DNA of 64,000 nt from contig NZ_CP100604.1 of assembly GCF_031202265.1 (NCBI RefSeq), positions 3,702,501-3,766,500 on the forward strand. Reading direction: 5' to 3'. Origin of the DNA: Bradyrhizobium sp. Ash2021. Its GTDB lineage: Bacteria > Pseudomonadota > Alphaproteobacteria > Rhizobiales > Xanthobacteraceae. This document shows, in pieces, positions 42,611 to 51,737 of the stretch; the first letter of the stretch is position 1; each line of letters begins with the position of its first letter. Both the position numbers and the translations under genes were made by a program. Below the pieces are notes generated by a model. It was not told where the DNA came from. It searched no databases and worked only from the letters and a program-made list of their open reading frames with translations.

Positions 42611-45121
42611 TCAGAACGTCTTGATGAATTCGATCAATGCTTGCTTGTCTTGGTCGCTCAGGGGCGGTTCGGTTCCGAACGCCTTTTCGTCATCGCTCAA
42701 CCCATCGGTGTCGTTGAATTTCGCCGTGCCGAAATAATGGCCGCGATTGACGACGAAATCCGGACATTTGCTTAATTTGAGCAACGGCTCGCGAAGCTTG
42801 GCGCCCCAGGCGAGCAGCGTTGCGTCATCGGCTGATAGATCGAGACTCGGCCAGTTCTCGAGGAATTTTGCCACCAATCGCGTGAAGTTGGCGGCATGAG
42901 CAATGCGTTCCCCGGCGGCGGCGCGATCGAGATCGGGCAGCGGCTGGTAGTTGGCCGCCAGATTGATCGGAAATCCCTTCGGTATCGGGCCGAGCTTGAA
43001 CGCGCCATCGCTGTCGAAAAGACGCCCGAACGGTTTTGGCGGAAGGCTGTCGATCAGGCTCTTCAATTCGACGGGAATGCTCCGCTTGGGCACATTGATC
43101 GCGCTTCGCTCGGTGGTGCGGGCGATATAGCCGTCAAAGTTCGCTTCGTGATCGCGCGTTTCCGGCCACAGCAATTGCTTGATCGAGGCGTCGAAAATCT
43201 TCAGGCGCCCTTCGACCGACGGATCGTCGGAAAACGGCCCGCGCGGTCCGAGCCGGTTGTTGAGCAGGAATGGCGCGGTCGACCAGATGCTGACCAGCGA
43301 AGGCACCCGCGTAAAACCGCGTCCGCCGCCGGCCATCGGGTATTGCCAGCGCTCTGCGGTGAAGGGATCCTGCACCGTGATTTTTCCGACCGAGGGAAGG
43401 GTCTTGTAGGTTGATGAAGAGAAGTTGTCCCAGATGTTGCCGCGGATGGCATTGGTCGCCTGCGGGCTGCAGGCATTGGTTCGCAACAATGTCACGGGGA
43501 TGCGGGCTTCGGTCGATAGATAATTGTCCTTGAGGAAGTCAGGGTCAGCCACGATCGTGCGCATCCTGGCCTTGAATTCATCGGTCTTGGTATAGCTCCA
43601 ATACCGGCTCCAGCAGGTCAGGTAGCCGGGTCCCGAGCAACCGTCCGGCATCTTGGCACGTGCTTCGGGGGGGAGCTTGCTCGAATGGCAACGGGCGCAG
43701 GTTTCGGCGAACACCGTCTTGCCACGCGCCAGGACAGCTGAGTCGGTTGTCAAATGTTGGCTTCCTCCGGGCGCATCCGCCAATCGGTCCGGCCGCCCGG
43801 CCTTGAGCAGAAACTTCGCCATGTTCAGCGTGCCAACCTCGGTGGCCCGCCAATAAGCAGAGCCGCTCTCCGCGGTCTCGATCTCGATCGCCGTGATGCT
43901 CTTGCCGCCAAAGAACGGATTGAAATGCTTCATCCACTCTTCGCTGTAGAGTCCAATGTTGATATAGACGCGGTTGAGCGCGCCCATCACGCCAACGGAA
44001 TCGGAGCCGTCCTTCAGCACGCGCGGCGACCAGGACGTGTTCGGATCGTCAAAATAGGGCGGCAACTGCTTGTTGTTGAGCTCGCCCCCTTTCAGCGTCT
44101 CCTTGCCCCAGAGGCGGGATTCGGCCAGCCGCTGCTCCAGCAGATAGACCGCGTTCATCGTGCGCGGATTGTTGATGTAGTCGGTCGAGACCAGCGACGT
44201 ATCCATCGTGCCCGGCGGATAGGAATGCATCAGCTGGTACAGAAACTCCTTGGTGTCGCCGGAGTAAACGAACACCCGGTCCATCCAGAGATACTGGCTG
44301 CCCACGGTCGAATTGAGATTGGCCCATTTTGGATTGGACGGATCGGCCGGCGGATGGATGGGACTTGGGCCGACATGGCAGAAGCCGCAGGCCATGCCGA
44401 CGCGATAGGGCCGGACGAGGTCGGGATTCTTGTAATAATTTTCGTCGGTGTAGTACTTCTCCGGATCCCACTTGTCCTTTGCCGCCTGGTCAAAGTCCGG
44501 ATTCGGGAACAGCCGCAAGCCGACGATGCCCGTCGCATAACCGAAATACGAGCCGACCGGCAGCTTTGAGCCGTCGGCGAAAGTCGCGCCGCGCGCACCG
44601 ATCTTTACGCCGGGATAGGCCTTCTCGTCCTCGAATGGCTCCGCCGGACAGTCGTTGCGGCGCGCATCGAGCCATAGACCGAAGCGGTTCGGATCTGGCG
44701 CCGTAGGCTTTTCGAAGCAGGGTTCGTTGAGTGCGCCCAGCCAATGCCAGCGCGAATCGCGATCGCAATGCTTTCCGTCGCAATAAGTTTGGCTTGGGTG
44801 CGATGTGACAATCTTCAGGAGGTCGAATGTCGCCATGCTGTTTCGCGTCACTTTGTCCCAGAACCGGTCATTGCCGCCGGTCCAGAGCAGCCACATGTTA
44901 CGCCCCTCTATCTCTTCAGGAGACATGGCCACGCCATTGTCCATGTCGTGAAAATAGTCCTCCTTTGCCTGCGGAAAACTCGCCGGGGTACGCCCGGCGC
45001 GTTGCGCCTCATCCGGTGTTGCGGGGGGCGCGGCTTGCGTGCCGGGTACCCAAAGCACCATGGCCGCCGCGACAATTCCCATGAGTCCAGCGGTACGAGC
45101 GCGCAAATGGATTGCTTGCAT
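42611..45121 (-). CDS. large exported diheme cytochrome c, RoxA/MauG-like organisation
   Basis: An 836-residue exported protein. The start is the ATG at 45121, with GAGGAAGCG before it; longer frames lack a signal. Signal: RTAGLMGIVAAAMVLWVPGT. Two heme c motifs are present, CGFCH about one third along and CARCH about three fifths along. The region between has conserved Trp, Tyr and Pro-rich segments. The size and two widely spaced hemes recall RoxA-type rubber oxygenases and diheme peroxidase relatives, but distal residues cannot be assigned by eye. It is the first gene of the three-gene set with the GMC enzyme and the CPFLG protein. Confidence 0.82.
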   Translation of the reverse strand: MQAIHLRARTAGLMGIVAAAMVLWVPGTQAAPPATPDEAQRAGRTPASFPQAKEDYFHDMDNGVAMSPEEIEGRNMWLLWTGGNDRFWDKVTRNSMATFDLLKIVTSHPSQTYCDGKHCDRDSRWHWLGALNEPCFEKPTAPDPNRFGLWLDARRNDCPAEPFEDEKAYPGVKIGARGATFADGSKLPVGSYFGYATGIVGLRLFPNPDFDQAAKDKWDPEKYYTDENYYKNPDLVRPYRVGMACGFCHVGPSPIHPPADPSNPKWANLNSTVGSQYLWMDRVFVYSGDTKEFLYQLMHSYPPGTMDTSLVSTDYINNPRTMNAVYLLEQRLAESRLWGKETLKGGELNNKQLPPYFDDPNTSWSPRVLKDGSDSVGVMGALNRVYINIGLYSEEWMKHFNPFFGGKSITAIEIETAESGSAYWRATEVGTLNMAKFLLKAGRPDRLADAPGGSQHLTTDSAVLARGKTVFAETCARCHSSKLPPEARAKMPDGCSGPGYLTCWSRYWSYTKTDEFKARMRTIVADPDFLKDNYLSTEARIPVTLLRTNACSPQATNAIRGNIWDNFSSSTYKTLPSVGKITVQDPFTAERWQYPMAGGGRGFTRVPSLVSIWSTAPFLLNNRLGPRGPFSDDPSVEGRLKIFDASIKQLLWPETRDHEANFDGYIARTTERSAINVPKRSIPVELKSLIDSLPPKPFGRLFDSDGAFKLGPIPKGFPINLAANYQPLPDLDRAAAGERIAHAANFTRLVAKFLENWPSLDLSADDATLLAWGAKLREPLLKLSKCPDFVVNRGHYFGTAKFNDTDGLSDDEKAFGTEPPLSDQDKQALIEFIKTF

Positions 45122-45221
45122 GATCGCTTCCTCGCTTCCGAAATCCGCCGGCAGCGCATATGGGGACGTCAAGCCGACGCTCGCCGGACAGCAATTCAAA
45201 GCCCAAAGGCGGCCTCGCACC

Positions 45222-45242
45222 TTGCATCTTGCATCTTGCATC
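45222..45242. repeat. three tandem TTGCATC heptamers
   Basis: TTGCATC is repeated three times without interruption and is followed by TTTGC. It lies 101 bp upstream of the cytochrome start. It could alter promoter spacing if copy number varies. Confidence 0.6.
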
Positions 45243-45307
45243 TTTGCGCCATTTATCGAAACGCGCAATATTAAAGCGGGCTTCCTTAGGTTGTGACAGG
45301 TTTTGAT

Positions 45308-45330
45308 CCTCCTCGGGTGCGACGAGGAGG
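45308..45330. promoter_or_regulatory. hairpin in the cytochrome/catalase intergenic region
   Basis: CCTCCTCG and CGAGGAGG form an 8-bp stem with a 7-base loop. The remainder of 45122-45584, between divergent genes, shows no gene; promoters for both directions should lie here. Confidence 0.4.
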
Positions 45331-45584
45331 CTGATTTTCCTGCCGATTCCTCCGAAGTGCGACCAAATTCAAATGTTTACGGAACGCGAACGAGAAAAAC
45401 CCGACCTAAGACCGGTTGCATCGCGGCGCGCAGAGTTTTGTGTTTCGCGTCGGTCCGTGGCAATGTCGACTGAAAGCTACGGTTGAAGCGTTTCTTCGCG
45501 TATTGTTTTGCGGGCGTCCGCGAGTCCGAAAGCTTACGACGATTGGCGGTACTCAAGGCGGCGTCTGCTGGGGAGAGACTGGCG

Positions 45585-46802
45585 ATGCTTCTCAGGTTCC
45601 TGCACCGTATCATCGATATCCTGCTGCATTTCGAACGGCGGTTCGAGCAGCCTTTTCTGCGGCCGGCGTTTAACTATTTGCTGCGCGAACCGATCGCGCG
45701 GCTCCTCACAGCACTGATCAATCTCATGCGAAGCCGCGAGGACGTCGCGCTGGCTGAGGAGACGCCGCAGCCGGGCGAGGATCAGGATGTCCAGACCATG
45801 ATCGACGAGATGCGGCGTCATCTGGTGATCGATTTCCCGCCCGGCGGCTTCGAGCGCGCCGGCAACACCAAGACCCATGGCCTCGTGCGCGGCGAATTGA
45901 CCATTGCCGACAATCTGCCGGAAGCCTTCCGGCATGGCCTGTTCGCGACGCCAAAGACCTACCGGTGCTGGGTCCGTTTTTCCGGTCCCGGCCCGCATAT
46001 CGAACCGGATATCGACGACGTCGGGTTTGTCAGCATCAGCGTCAAAGTGATGGGCGTTGAGGGCGACAAGCTGTGGAAAGACGAAACGCACACGCAGGAC
46101 TTCACGGCGGTTTGCACGCCGACGTTCGTGACGCCTGACATCAAGGCCAATGCACGGCTGCAATATTGGAGCCGCCGCCATCTGCCGGCGTTCTATTTTA
46201 TGGATTTTCGCGGGACCCATCTGCTGGACATGGCAATGCAAGGCCTTTGGAACGAGACCCAGACCAACCCGCTCGGCGCCACCTTTTACAGCTGCGTTCC
46301 CTATCTCATGGGACCGCACCAGGCGATGCAATACAGCTTCAGGTCCAAGACCAATGTCCACCGCAGGATCCCGCGGCTGCCGCTGCGTCCACCCGACAAT
46401 TATTTGCGCGACAACATGATCAGCACCCTCAAGGAGATGGACGTCGAATTTGAGATGCGCGTTCAGCTGCAGACCGACGCCTTTTTGATGCCGATCGAAA
46501 ACAACGCCGTGCTTTGGCCCGAGCGCCTGTCTCCGCGCGTACCGGTGGCAACTTTACGAATCCCGCGACAGGAATTCGACAGCCCCGCGCAATTCGCCTT
46601 CACCCGCAATCTGAAGTTCAATCCATGGCATTGCCTGCCGGAGCATCGTCCGCTCGGCAACCAGAGCCGGGCGCGTAAGCGGATGTATGACGAACTGGCA
46701 ACGTTTCGTCAGAAGATGAATGGCGCAATCCACATCGAGCCGAACGGCGACGAACGGTTCGACGGCGGGTCAATCGCTGGCGATCCACCTCAGGGCAGCT
46801 AG
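45585..46802 (+). CDS. catalase-like heme protein (y4iL type)
   Basis: A 405-residue protein from the ATG at 45585, which is preceded by GGGAGAG seven bases away; an upstream TTG in frame is less likely. It has the catalase fold markers of the truncated family: NTKTHGLVRGELTIADNL with the distal His region, YRCWVRFSGPGPHIEPDIDD, and a C-terminal FNPWHCLPEHRPLGNQSR. It lacks the C-terminal parts of monofunctional catalases. Relatives include lipid-hydroperoxide-processing enzymes. It overlaps by 33 bp, tail to tail, with the Dyp-type peroxidase gene. Confidence 0.82.
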   Translation: MLLRFLHRIIDILLHFERRFEQPFLRPAFNYLLREPIARLLTALINLMRSREDVALAEETPQPGEDQDVQTMIDEMRRHLVIDFPPGGFERAGNTKTHGLVRGELTIADNLPEAFRHGLFATPKTYRCWVRFSGPGPHIEPDIDDVGFVSISVKVMGVEGDKLWKDETHTQDFTAVCTPTFVTPDIKANARLQYWSRRHLPAFYFMDFRGTHLLDMAMQGLWNETQTNPLGATFYSCVPYLMGPHQAMQYSFRSKTNVHRRIPRLPLRPPDNYLRDNMISTLKEMDVEFEMRVQLQTDAFLMPIENNAVLWPERLSPRVPVATLRIPRQEFDSPAQFAFTRNLKFNPWHCLPEHRPLGNQSRARKRMYDELATFRQKMNGAIHIEPNGDERFDGGSIAGDPPQGS

Positions 46803-48365
46803 GCCCGGCAGGAAGAAATAGGCGCCGCCGCGCACGCGGACGAATTGCGGAAGGCCGCTAGCGTGCCGGCAATGGGGTGGGGCGGCCGGGCGCGAAAACC
46901 CGTCGGTGGGCTGCGGCCCGGCGATCGGGGTGGTCGGAAACGGTTCACGGTTGCCGAGCAACGGGTCCTGCTCCCCGGCGAGTGCAGCAAATTTCGCGCT
47001 GGCGATCCAGGCGCCCTGAACGAATTCGAATTGCCGCGCGATATTGGCGTTGAGGCAAAGGAAGTGGATACCGGTCTCCGGAGCGGGGATCGCGGGATCG
47101 TGCCCCAGGTCGGGATCGGGCTTCGGGCCATATTCCCGGCCGCGTCTCAGGATACGATGAAAGCGGGCCGAAGCCACCGCATCATCCTCGGATCGAATAA
47201 AAGGCCACACCGTCGTATTGCGCCGCCAGGGAAGCGTGGACGAAGTCGGGCGGCGATCGCGGCGCGTGGTCAGCCCCAGCATGGTCAGCAGACTGTCGAG
47301 CGGCCCCTTCCTGCCGCCGGGCATATCGCCGGTACGCGGATTGGCGCGACGAATATGCGCGCCGACTGGGCAGCTCAGTCCATCCGGATCGGTATCGAAC
47401 AGAAAGCCGTTGAGATCGGAGTTGCGCTCGTCGACGCCGGGAATCGACCGGCCGACGGGGAGGTCGGGGAGGGGACTGCCGTCAAGCTTGCGCCCAACCA
47501 TCGACTCGGCCTGCTGCTCTTTTGTTATTCCGGAACGCGCGGCCTCGTCGGCGACCCATCGCCAGAAGCCTGCGACATCCTGGGCGAGCTGACGATAGAC
47601 CAGGTAGCTGCCATTCAGGCCAAGGTCCCCATGATCCGTCAAATCTTTCGGCAAGATGTCGACATTTTTTTCGCTTGCGGCGAGCAGCGGGCGGTCTGTC
47701 AGCAGGCCATATTCGTTTCGATAGCCGAGGAGAAGTTCGCCCAGCGCCAACAGATTGGTGTAGTCCTGATCGGCCTTGGTGCCGGGGATCCGAGGGCGAT
47801 CCCAGTCGAATGTAGGCTGCGAAATTCCGTCGCGGAATCCGAACGGCTCCGTGTTGTCCATGTCGCTGTCCGAAAGGATATCAATCTTGGACAGTCCGGC
47901 GGCAAGCGCCTGATCCAGCATCCTGTCGGTGAACGCTTCGATCTGTTCCACGCTCGAAAACAGCATCAGCAGGATGTGCGGTTCCTTCTCGCCGACGCCC
48001 CAACACCAGTTCGTCGGCGCATTTGCCCCGGTGTCGCCCAATCGCCGAGAGCGATTGTCATTGTTTGCCATGCCGTCGACGAACTCGGGCGCGAATTGCT
48101 GCAGGATCGTGTCTTTGATGCCCAGTGCCCTTAAGCCTTCCGCCGTAAAGGCCATCTGGCTGATTTCGGGAGGTAGCTCTTTCAGAGACATTTTCGCAAG
48201 GCTCGTCGGGGTAAGGCCGCGCAGCCATTGACGCGCGGCACTGGGCTCGACAACGCGCAACAGCATGTATCTTGCGCTCTTGTACGAGCCGAAGGCGGTT
48301 CGGGCGATCGCCTGGATGTCGGTTGCGTCGATCTCACGTCGCATGTTGGTTTCTCGCGCCGTCAT
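46770..48365 (-). CDS. Dyp-type peroxidase
   Basis: A 531-residue protein from the ATG at 48365, which overlaps the stop of the preceding gene (ATGA). The family signature is GFRDGISQPTFDWD, containing the catalytic Asp of GxxDG. A proximal His probably lies in the C-terminal half near ASARFHRILRRGREYG. The chain is longer than A- and B-type enzymes and matches the extended forms. No twin-arginine signal is visible. Dyp peroxidases oxidise bulky phenolic or dye-like compounds with hydrogen peroxide. The natural substrate here is unknown. Confidence 0.88.
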   Translation of the reverse strand: MTARETNMRREIDATDIQAIARTAFGSYKSARYMLLRVVEPSAARQWLRGLTPTSLAKMSLKELPPEISQMAFTAEGLRALGIKDTILQQFAPEFVDGMANNDNRSRRLGDTGANAPTNWCWGVGEKEPHILLMLFSSVEQIEAFTDRMLDQALAAGLSKIDILSDSDMDNTEPFGFRDGISQPTFDWDRPRIPGTKADQDYTNLLALGELLLGYRNEYGLLTDRPLLAASEKNVDILPKDLTDHGDLGLNGSYLVYRQLAQDVAGFWRWVADEAARSGITKEQQAESMVGRKLDGSPLPDLPVGRSIPGVDERNSDLNGFLFDTDPDGLSCPVGAHIRRANPRTGDMPGGRKGPLDSLLTMLGLTTRRDRRPTSSTLPWRRNTTVWPFIRSEDDAVASARFHRILRRGREYGPKPDPDLGHDPAIPAPETGIHFLCLNANIARQFEFVQGAWIASAKFAALAGEQDPLLGNREPFPTTPIAGPQPTDGFSRPAAPPHCRHASGLPQFVRVRGGAYFFLPGLAALRWIASD

Positions 48366-49663
48366 ATTTCGGCCAGCCATCGGCGTATTTCGTCGTAGCT
48401 CATCGCCGCTTTTTCGAACCCGTTGCGGATGCGGCTGTTGCGGGCGAGATCGTGGGCGGTCAGCCCAGGATAGGCCTTGTACCAGACGTCCGTGGGAATC
48501 TGATGGCGGCGCTGGAAGTGCTTGAATTCCTGCTCCAGCCATGCCCCGCGGGCGAGGAGCCAGTTGGTAGTGGGATAGCCGATGCCGCTCGAGAACGAGA
48601 GGTTCAGCCCAAAGCCGGCTTTGTTGATGAAGTCGTCCATATAGGCTTCATGACCGCCGTCGTAATTGCTGCAGAAGAAGGCGCGGCGGCCCTGGTCCAG
48701 AAACACCCAATGGGCGAAATGTATCGTGCCGATGCGCGCGAGCGATCCGCGCGTGAAAATGTGGCGAGCCACCCAATTGATTCCGTAAAGGATCGCCTTC
48801 TCGGTCCTGAGACGAAACCATGCCGGCTTGATGGAGCCCATCGCGGTGTACTGGTTGGTTACATCATGATCCTCGCTCTTGCGAAGCTCTGCGACCCAGT
48901 CGGCGTCGTAAAGTTGTTTGACGAATTTGTCCGTTTGTTCTTGCCTGCGCAATGCGACGGCAAACAGCACTGAGCCGATGCCCAGCAGCACGATCGTGAT
49001 GATTGGAAACAATGCGAGGCAGACCAACGCGACCACGAACGGAAGCAACAGATGCGCCAAGTTACGAATGCGCCAGGAGAGGGGCGTCGGAGGCGCCGGC
49101 TTCAGCGGCTCGGGCAACATAATCGACTGCCGCAAGCGGACGAGAATCTTCTGAGGCTCACTCTCCTCGATCCCCGATAGCGCAGCGCGCAACAGATCGT
49201 GCAACCGCGCCTCTTCCCGCACCTGACCGACGCTGCGTCCGACCCAATTGACGTAGGAAGCTGCGGGCTTTACGCGGCGCGCGCGGAGCCAGCCGAGCAG
49301 GTCGGTGGTTTGGCCAAACTCCTCGCAATGACCGAAGATTGTCCGCAATCCGTCCGGCCTTTGTGCCATGCGCGCCAACAGCTCATCCGCCGAGCCGTCG
49401 CAATCCACCATGAAGCAGAGGTAGAACGGCTCCCTACTTGGAAGCTGCGGATAATCGGCACGATCGTTCAACGTGTTGTCCGCGAGCACGACGAACCGCG
49501 CAAAGTGGATCTCGTCGAAGTCGCGAAACCGTACCAGCGGGTTGTCGGGATCCGCCATGCCTGTGCGGTTGGCGAAGGTCATGGTCTTGAGCAGCGATCT
49601 CAGCTTGTCGAGCTGAACAGGATCGATCTTTGTGACGATGATAAAACTGTCTTGCGGGATCAT
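48362..49663 (-). CDS. membrane protein with Dyp/EthD-like N-terminus, unknown
   Basis: A 433-residue protein. The N-terminus (MIPQDSFIIVTKIDPVQLDK) resembles the ferredoxin-like strand-helix pattern found in Dyp peroxidase domains. Around residues 205-245 are two hydrophobic segments (LLLPFVVALVCLALFPIITI). The C-terminal half has HFAHWVFLDQGRRAFFCSNY and GHEAYMDDFINKAGFGLN. No catalytic motif is recognised. It is translationally coupled to the Dyp peroxidase and may anchor or feed it at the membrane. Confidence 0.75.
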   Translation of the reverse strand: MIPQDSFIIVTKIDPVQLDKLRSLLKTMTFANRTGMADPDNPLVRFRDFDEIHFARFVVLADNTLNDRADYPQLPSREPFYLCFMVDCDGSADELLARMAQRPDGLRTIFGHCEEFGQTTDLLGWLRARRVKPAASYVNWVGRSVGQVREEARLHDLLRAALSGIEESEPQKILVRLRQSIMLPEPLKPAPPTPLSWRIRNLAHLLLPFVVALVCLALFPIITIVLLGIGSVLFAVALRRQEQTDKFVKQLYDADWVAELRKSEDHDVTNQYTAMGSIKPAWFRLRTEKAILYGINWVARHIFTRGSLARIGTIHFAHWVFLDQGRRAFFCSNYDGGHEAYMDDFINKAGFGLNLSFSSGIGYPTTNWLLARGAWLEQEFKHFQRRHQIPTDVWYKAYPGLTAHDLARNSRIRNGFEKAAMSYDEIRRWLAEI

Positions 49664-49678
49664 GCCGCCAATCCGGCT

Positions 49679-50116
49679 TTAGGTCCTGAAGTCGAGCGAA
49701 AAATCGATCAACCGGGCTTTGTCCCAGTAAACCTTGCCGAGATAGAACCCGGGTTCGATCATGCGAATTTCGTCGCGAATGTGCGACGCGACCAGCGATG
49801 TCTCCGAATAATCGAGAACGATGCATTCCTTGCCGTCGAGCAAGCTGGGCGCCTTGTAGACGCGAGCGATGATAGCCTTCAGGCCGAGCACCAGAATGTG
49901 GTTTCGCAGCAGCCCGGCTTTGGCGTCGAACACCTTGCCTTGCCAGGCGAAGATGTTGATGAACTCGGCGATCGCGCCGCTGAACGACGTGCCGGGCGCG
50001 ATGATCGCGGTGCCCTTGGCTTCGCCGTCCGGGATCGGCCCGGCATCATGCGCGCTGAATAGCGCGTCGAGCTGTTGTTGCGACATTTGGAGTAGCTGCT
50101 TCGCATCTAAAGCCAT
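49679..50116 (-). CDS. conserved small protein of the peroxidase operon, unknown
   Basis: A 145-residue protein without signal peptide: MALDAKQLLQMSQQQLDALF, then GTAIIAPGTSFSGAIAEFIN and YSETSLVASHIRDEIRMIEP. The second half looks like a small beta-barrel of the lipocalin kind (GFYLGKVYW at the end). It starts the operon that continues with the membrane protein and the Dyp peroxidase (15 bp spacing). A lipid-binding role would fit a lipid-peroxide theme, but this is inference. Confidence 0.72.
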   Translation of the reverse strand: MALDAKQLLQMSQQQLDALFSAHDAGPIPDGEAKGTAIIAPGTSFSGAIAEFINIFAWQGKVFDAKAGLLRNHILVLGLKAIIARVYKAPSLLDGKECIVLDYSETSLVASHIRDEIRMIEPGFYLGKVYWDKARLIDFSLDFRT

Positions 50117-50599
50117 CGGCCTCTCCCTTGGTCATGCCCGAAATCCATCTGGTTGTGCGATTATCGGTGGATGTGCTTGCCCCTTTATCTGATGAGCCGC
50201 GTTCGCGACCCGTGACTCGTAAATGCAGATCGAGAAACCTCCCGAACCGGGCTGTGAGCGGTTTCGGCGTGCCACATCGAACGTGAACGGGTTCACAGGC
50301 TGTACACCCCCGTCATTTGGCGTTCGCGCACAGGACGTTGCACCACGGTTCTAACCGGATAAATTGTACAGCAAAACTGACGTTGCGCTAGTTGCTTACT
50401 TCGGGGAGAAGGGGAGAATTAAATTGCCCTGGCTTGGACGTGGATCTGGACCGGCTGGAGCTGTTCGCGCAGCTTTCGGGCAAAGCCGATACTGCCGAAG
50501 CCTTCGGCTCACGAACCAGCCGGAACCCGAGATTGCGCGGCGGCAGGCCGAAGGCATGGGTTTGCGGATCTTCCGGCCCGCGATCGGACTCGCGCGCGA
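50117..50599. other. gene-free stretch with a GTGAAC/GTTCAC palindrome
   Basis: No coding sequence with protein-like character was found. A palindrome GTGAAC-GG-GTTCAC lies at 50283-50296, about 170 bp upstream of the 50116 start. It could be an operator for that operon. Confidence 0.35.
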
Positions 50600-50722
50600 A
50601 TTTGCGCGGCCGTCGATCCATCGCATTACGAACCGTTGCTGCATCTTGCCGCCTTGGCGTGGGCTGCGGCCTTCCTCGGTTTCTCAATCGCTTTCGGCCG
50701 GCTGCTCACCGGCCGGAGCTAA
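50600..50722 (+). pseudogene. C-terminal remnant of an NnrS-like membrane protein
   Basis: One frame reads VDPSHYEPLLHLAALAWAAA then FLGFSIAFGRLLTGRS and stop. This looks like the last transmembrane helix of NnrS, a heme-copper protein linked to nitric oxide stress and often under FNR-type control. The frame is not supported upstream of about 50566. The following 50723-51142 holds no recognisable gene. Confidence 0.38.
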
Positions 50723-51142
50723 CGAATGGGTCAGGGCTCTTGGCCCGGTCCGTCGATCGTCGGCGCTTGGGGCAGTATTGCTCACAGTGCCGGGCGGTGG
50801 TGCCGGCGTGGAGATCGTGTTTGCACCGGCCCTTTTACCGGCGTGCGGTACAGACATGCGCTGTGTTTGGTCGTTCCCGGTCCTTTCAATATGATCCGGG
50901 CAGATCGGGTCTGCTGTTTCAGCCCGCACGGCCGGGCGATCTACATTGTGATTGCGACCCGCATCCATGGGAGTATCCTCTGGCTCGCGAGCCAATTGAG
51001 GCCGCTGCTGATCGCGGGGTCCCCGACAGAAATTGGTTCGGCGGATTTTGCCTTTTGGCGCAGTGCTGCTCACGGCGCGGCTCGCATGGTCGACGCGCGG
51101 GGCGCAACAGGGGGTTGTCGATTTTGCGTGATTCGTTGCCGT

Positions 51143-51156
51143 TTGACTTGCGTCAA
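51143..51156. promoter_or_regulatory. FixK-type box upstream of 51221
   Basis: TTGAC-TTGC-GTCAA fits the Bradyrhizobium FixK2 pattern TTG(A/C)-N6-(T/G)CAA. Its centre would place a start site near 51191, 30 bp before the 51221 gene. Confidence 0.6.
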
Positions 51157-51220
51157 AACGAACGGCTTTGCATGCCATAGACTGAAACGAGGGTTAATCG
51201 AAACCAGGCGGGAGCCCAAC

Positions 51221-51433
51221 ATGGCACATTATATCGCTCGATTCATGAAAGACGTGCTCGGCGAAAACGGGCACGAAGCCGAGATTTGCCAGCGTTCGGT
51301 CGAGATCGAGGCGTCATGCCTGACCGATGCCGCCGAGTTGGCGAAGGCGAAATTTTGCAAGACCGAGAACGTTGGGGATTGGCTGCTCCATGCCGACCGC
51401 GTTCACATCGCCGATGCCGAATTCCCGTCCTGA
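51221..51433 (+). CDS. small protein under a FixK box, unknown
   Basis: A 70-residue protein: MAHYIARFMKDVLGENGHEA, then CQRSVEIEASCLTDAAELAK, and an acidic end. It is probably a small dimeric alpha/beta protein. No function is known to me. A good ribosome site (GCGGGAG) and an upstream FixK box argue that it is real and induced at low oxygen. Confidence 0.75.
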   Translation: MAHYIARFMKDVLGENGHEAEICQRSVEIEASCLTDAAELAKAKFCKTENVGDWLLHADRVHIADAEFPS

Positions 51434-51737
51434 CGCGAACGGGGATCGCCGCGCGATCATCCGCAGCATGATCCCGGGAAATTCGTAAGGTCAATCCGTT
51501 CGATCAGAGCTTTCAGGCGGGCGCGGATGCGGAGGTAGACGCTGCCCATTGGACGCGCGGGCGGGAGCGGTGCCTGCAAAAGCAGTGCGGCATTCCCGGG
51601 CGTCGACAGGGCGCTCCGCTGAGCGGCTCCTTGCGCGGACAAGGAGCCTTGGCGCTTCGATACGAGAAGCCGGGATGCGCGCTGTGCTTCGATCATTGCG
51701 CTGCTTCCGTGCTGCCGGACCGGCCCGAAGCCGAGCC
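51434..51737. other. gene-poor stretch downstream of fixK
   Basis: Nothing convincing is encoded. A minus-strand frame at 51457-51696 (79 codons) has no signal, motif or good ribosome site. GGCTCCTTG and CAAGGAGCC-type inverted pairs around 51625-51650 may end the fixK transcript. Confidence 0.3.

Noticed and set aside
51457..51696. A 79-codon minus-strand frame after fixK
   Set aside because: No ribosome site, signal or motif; composition matches noncoding neighbours.
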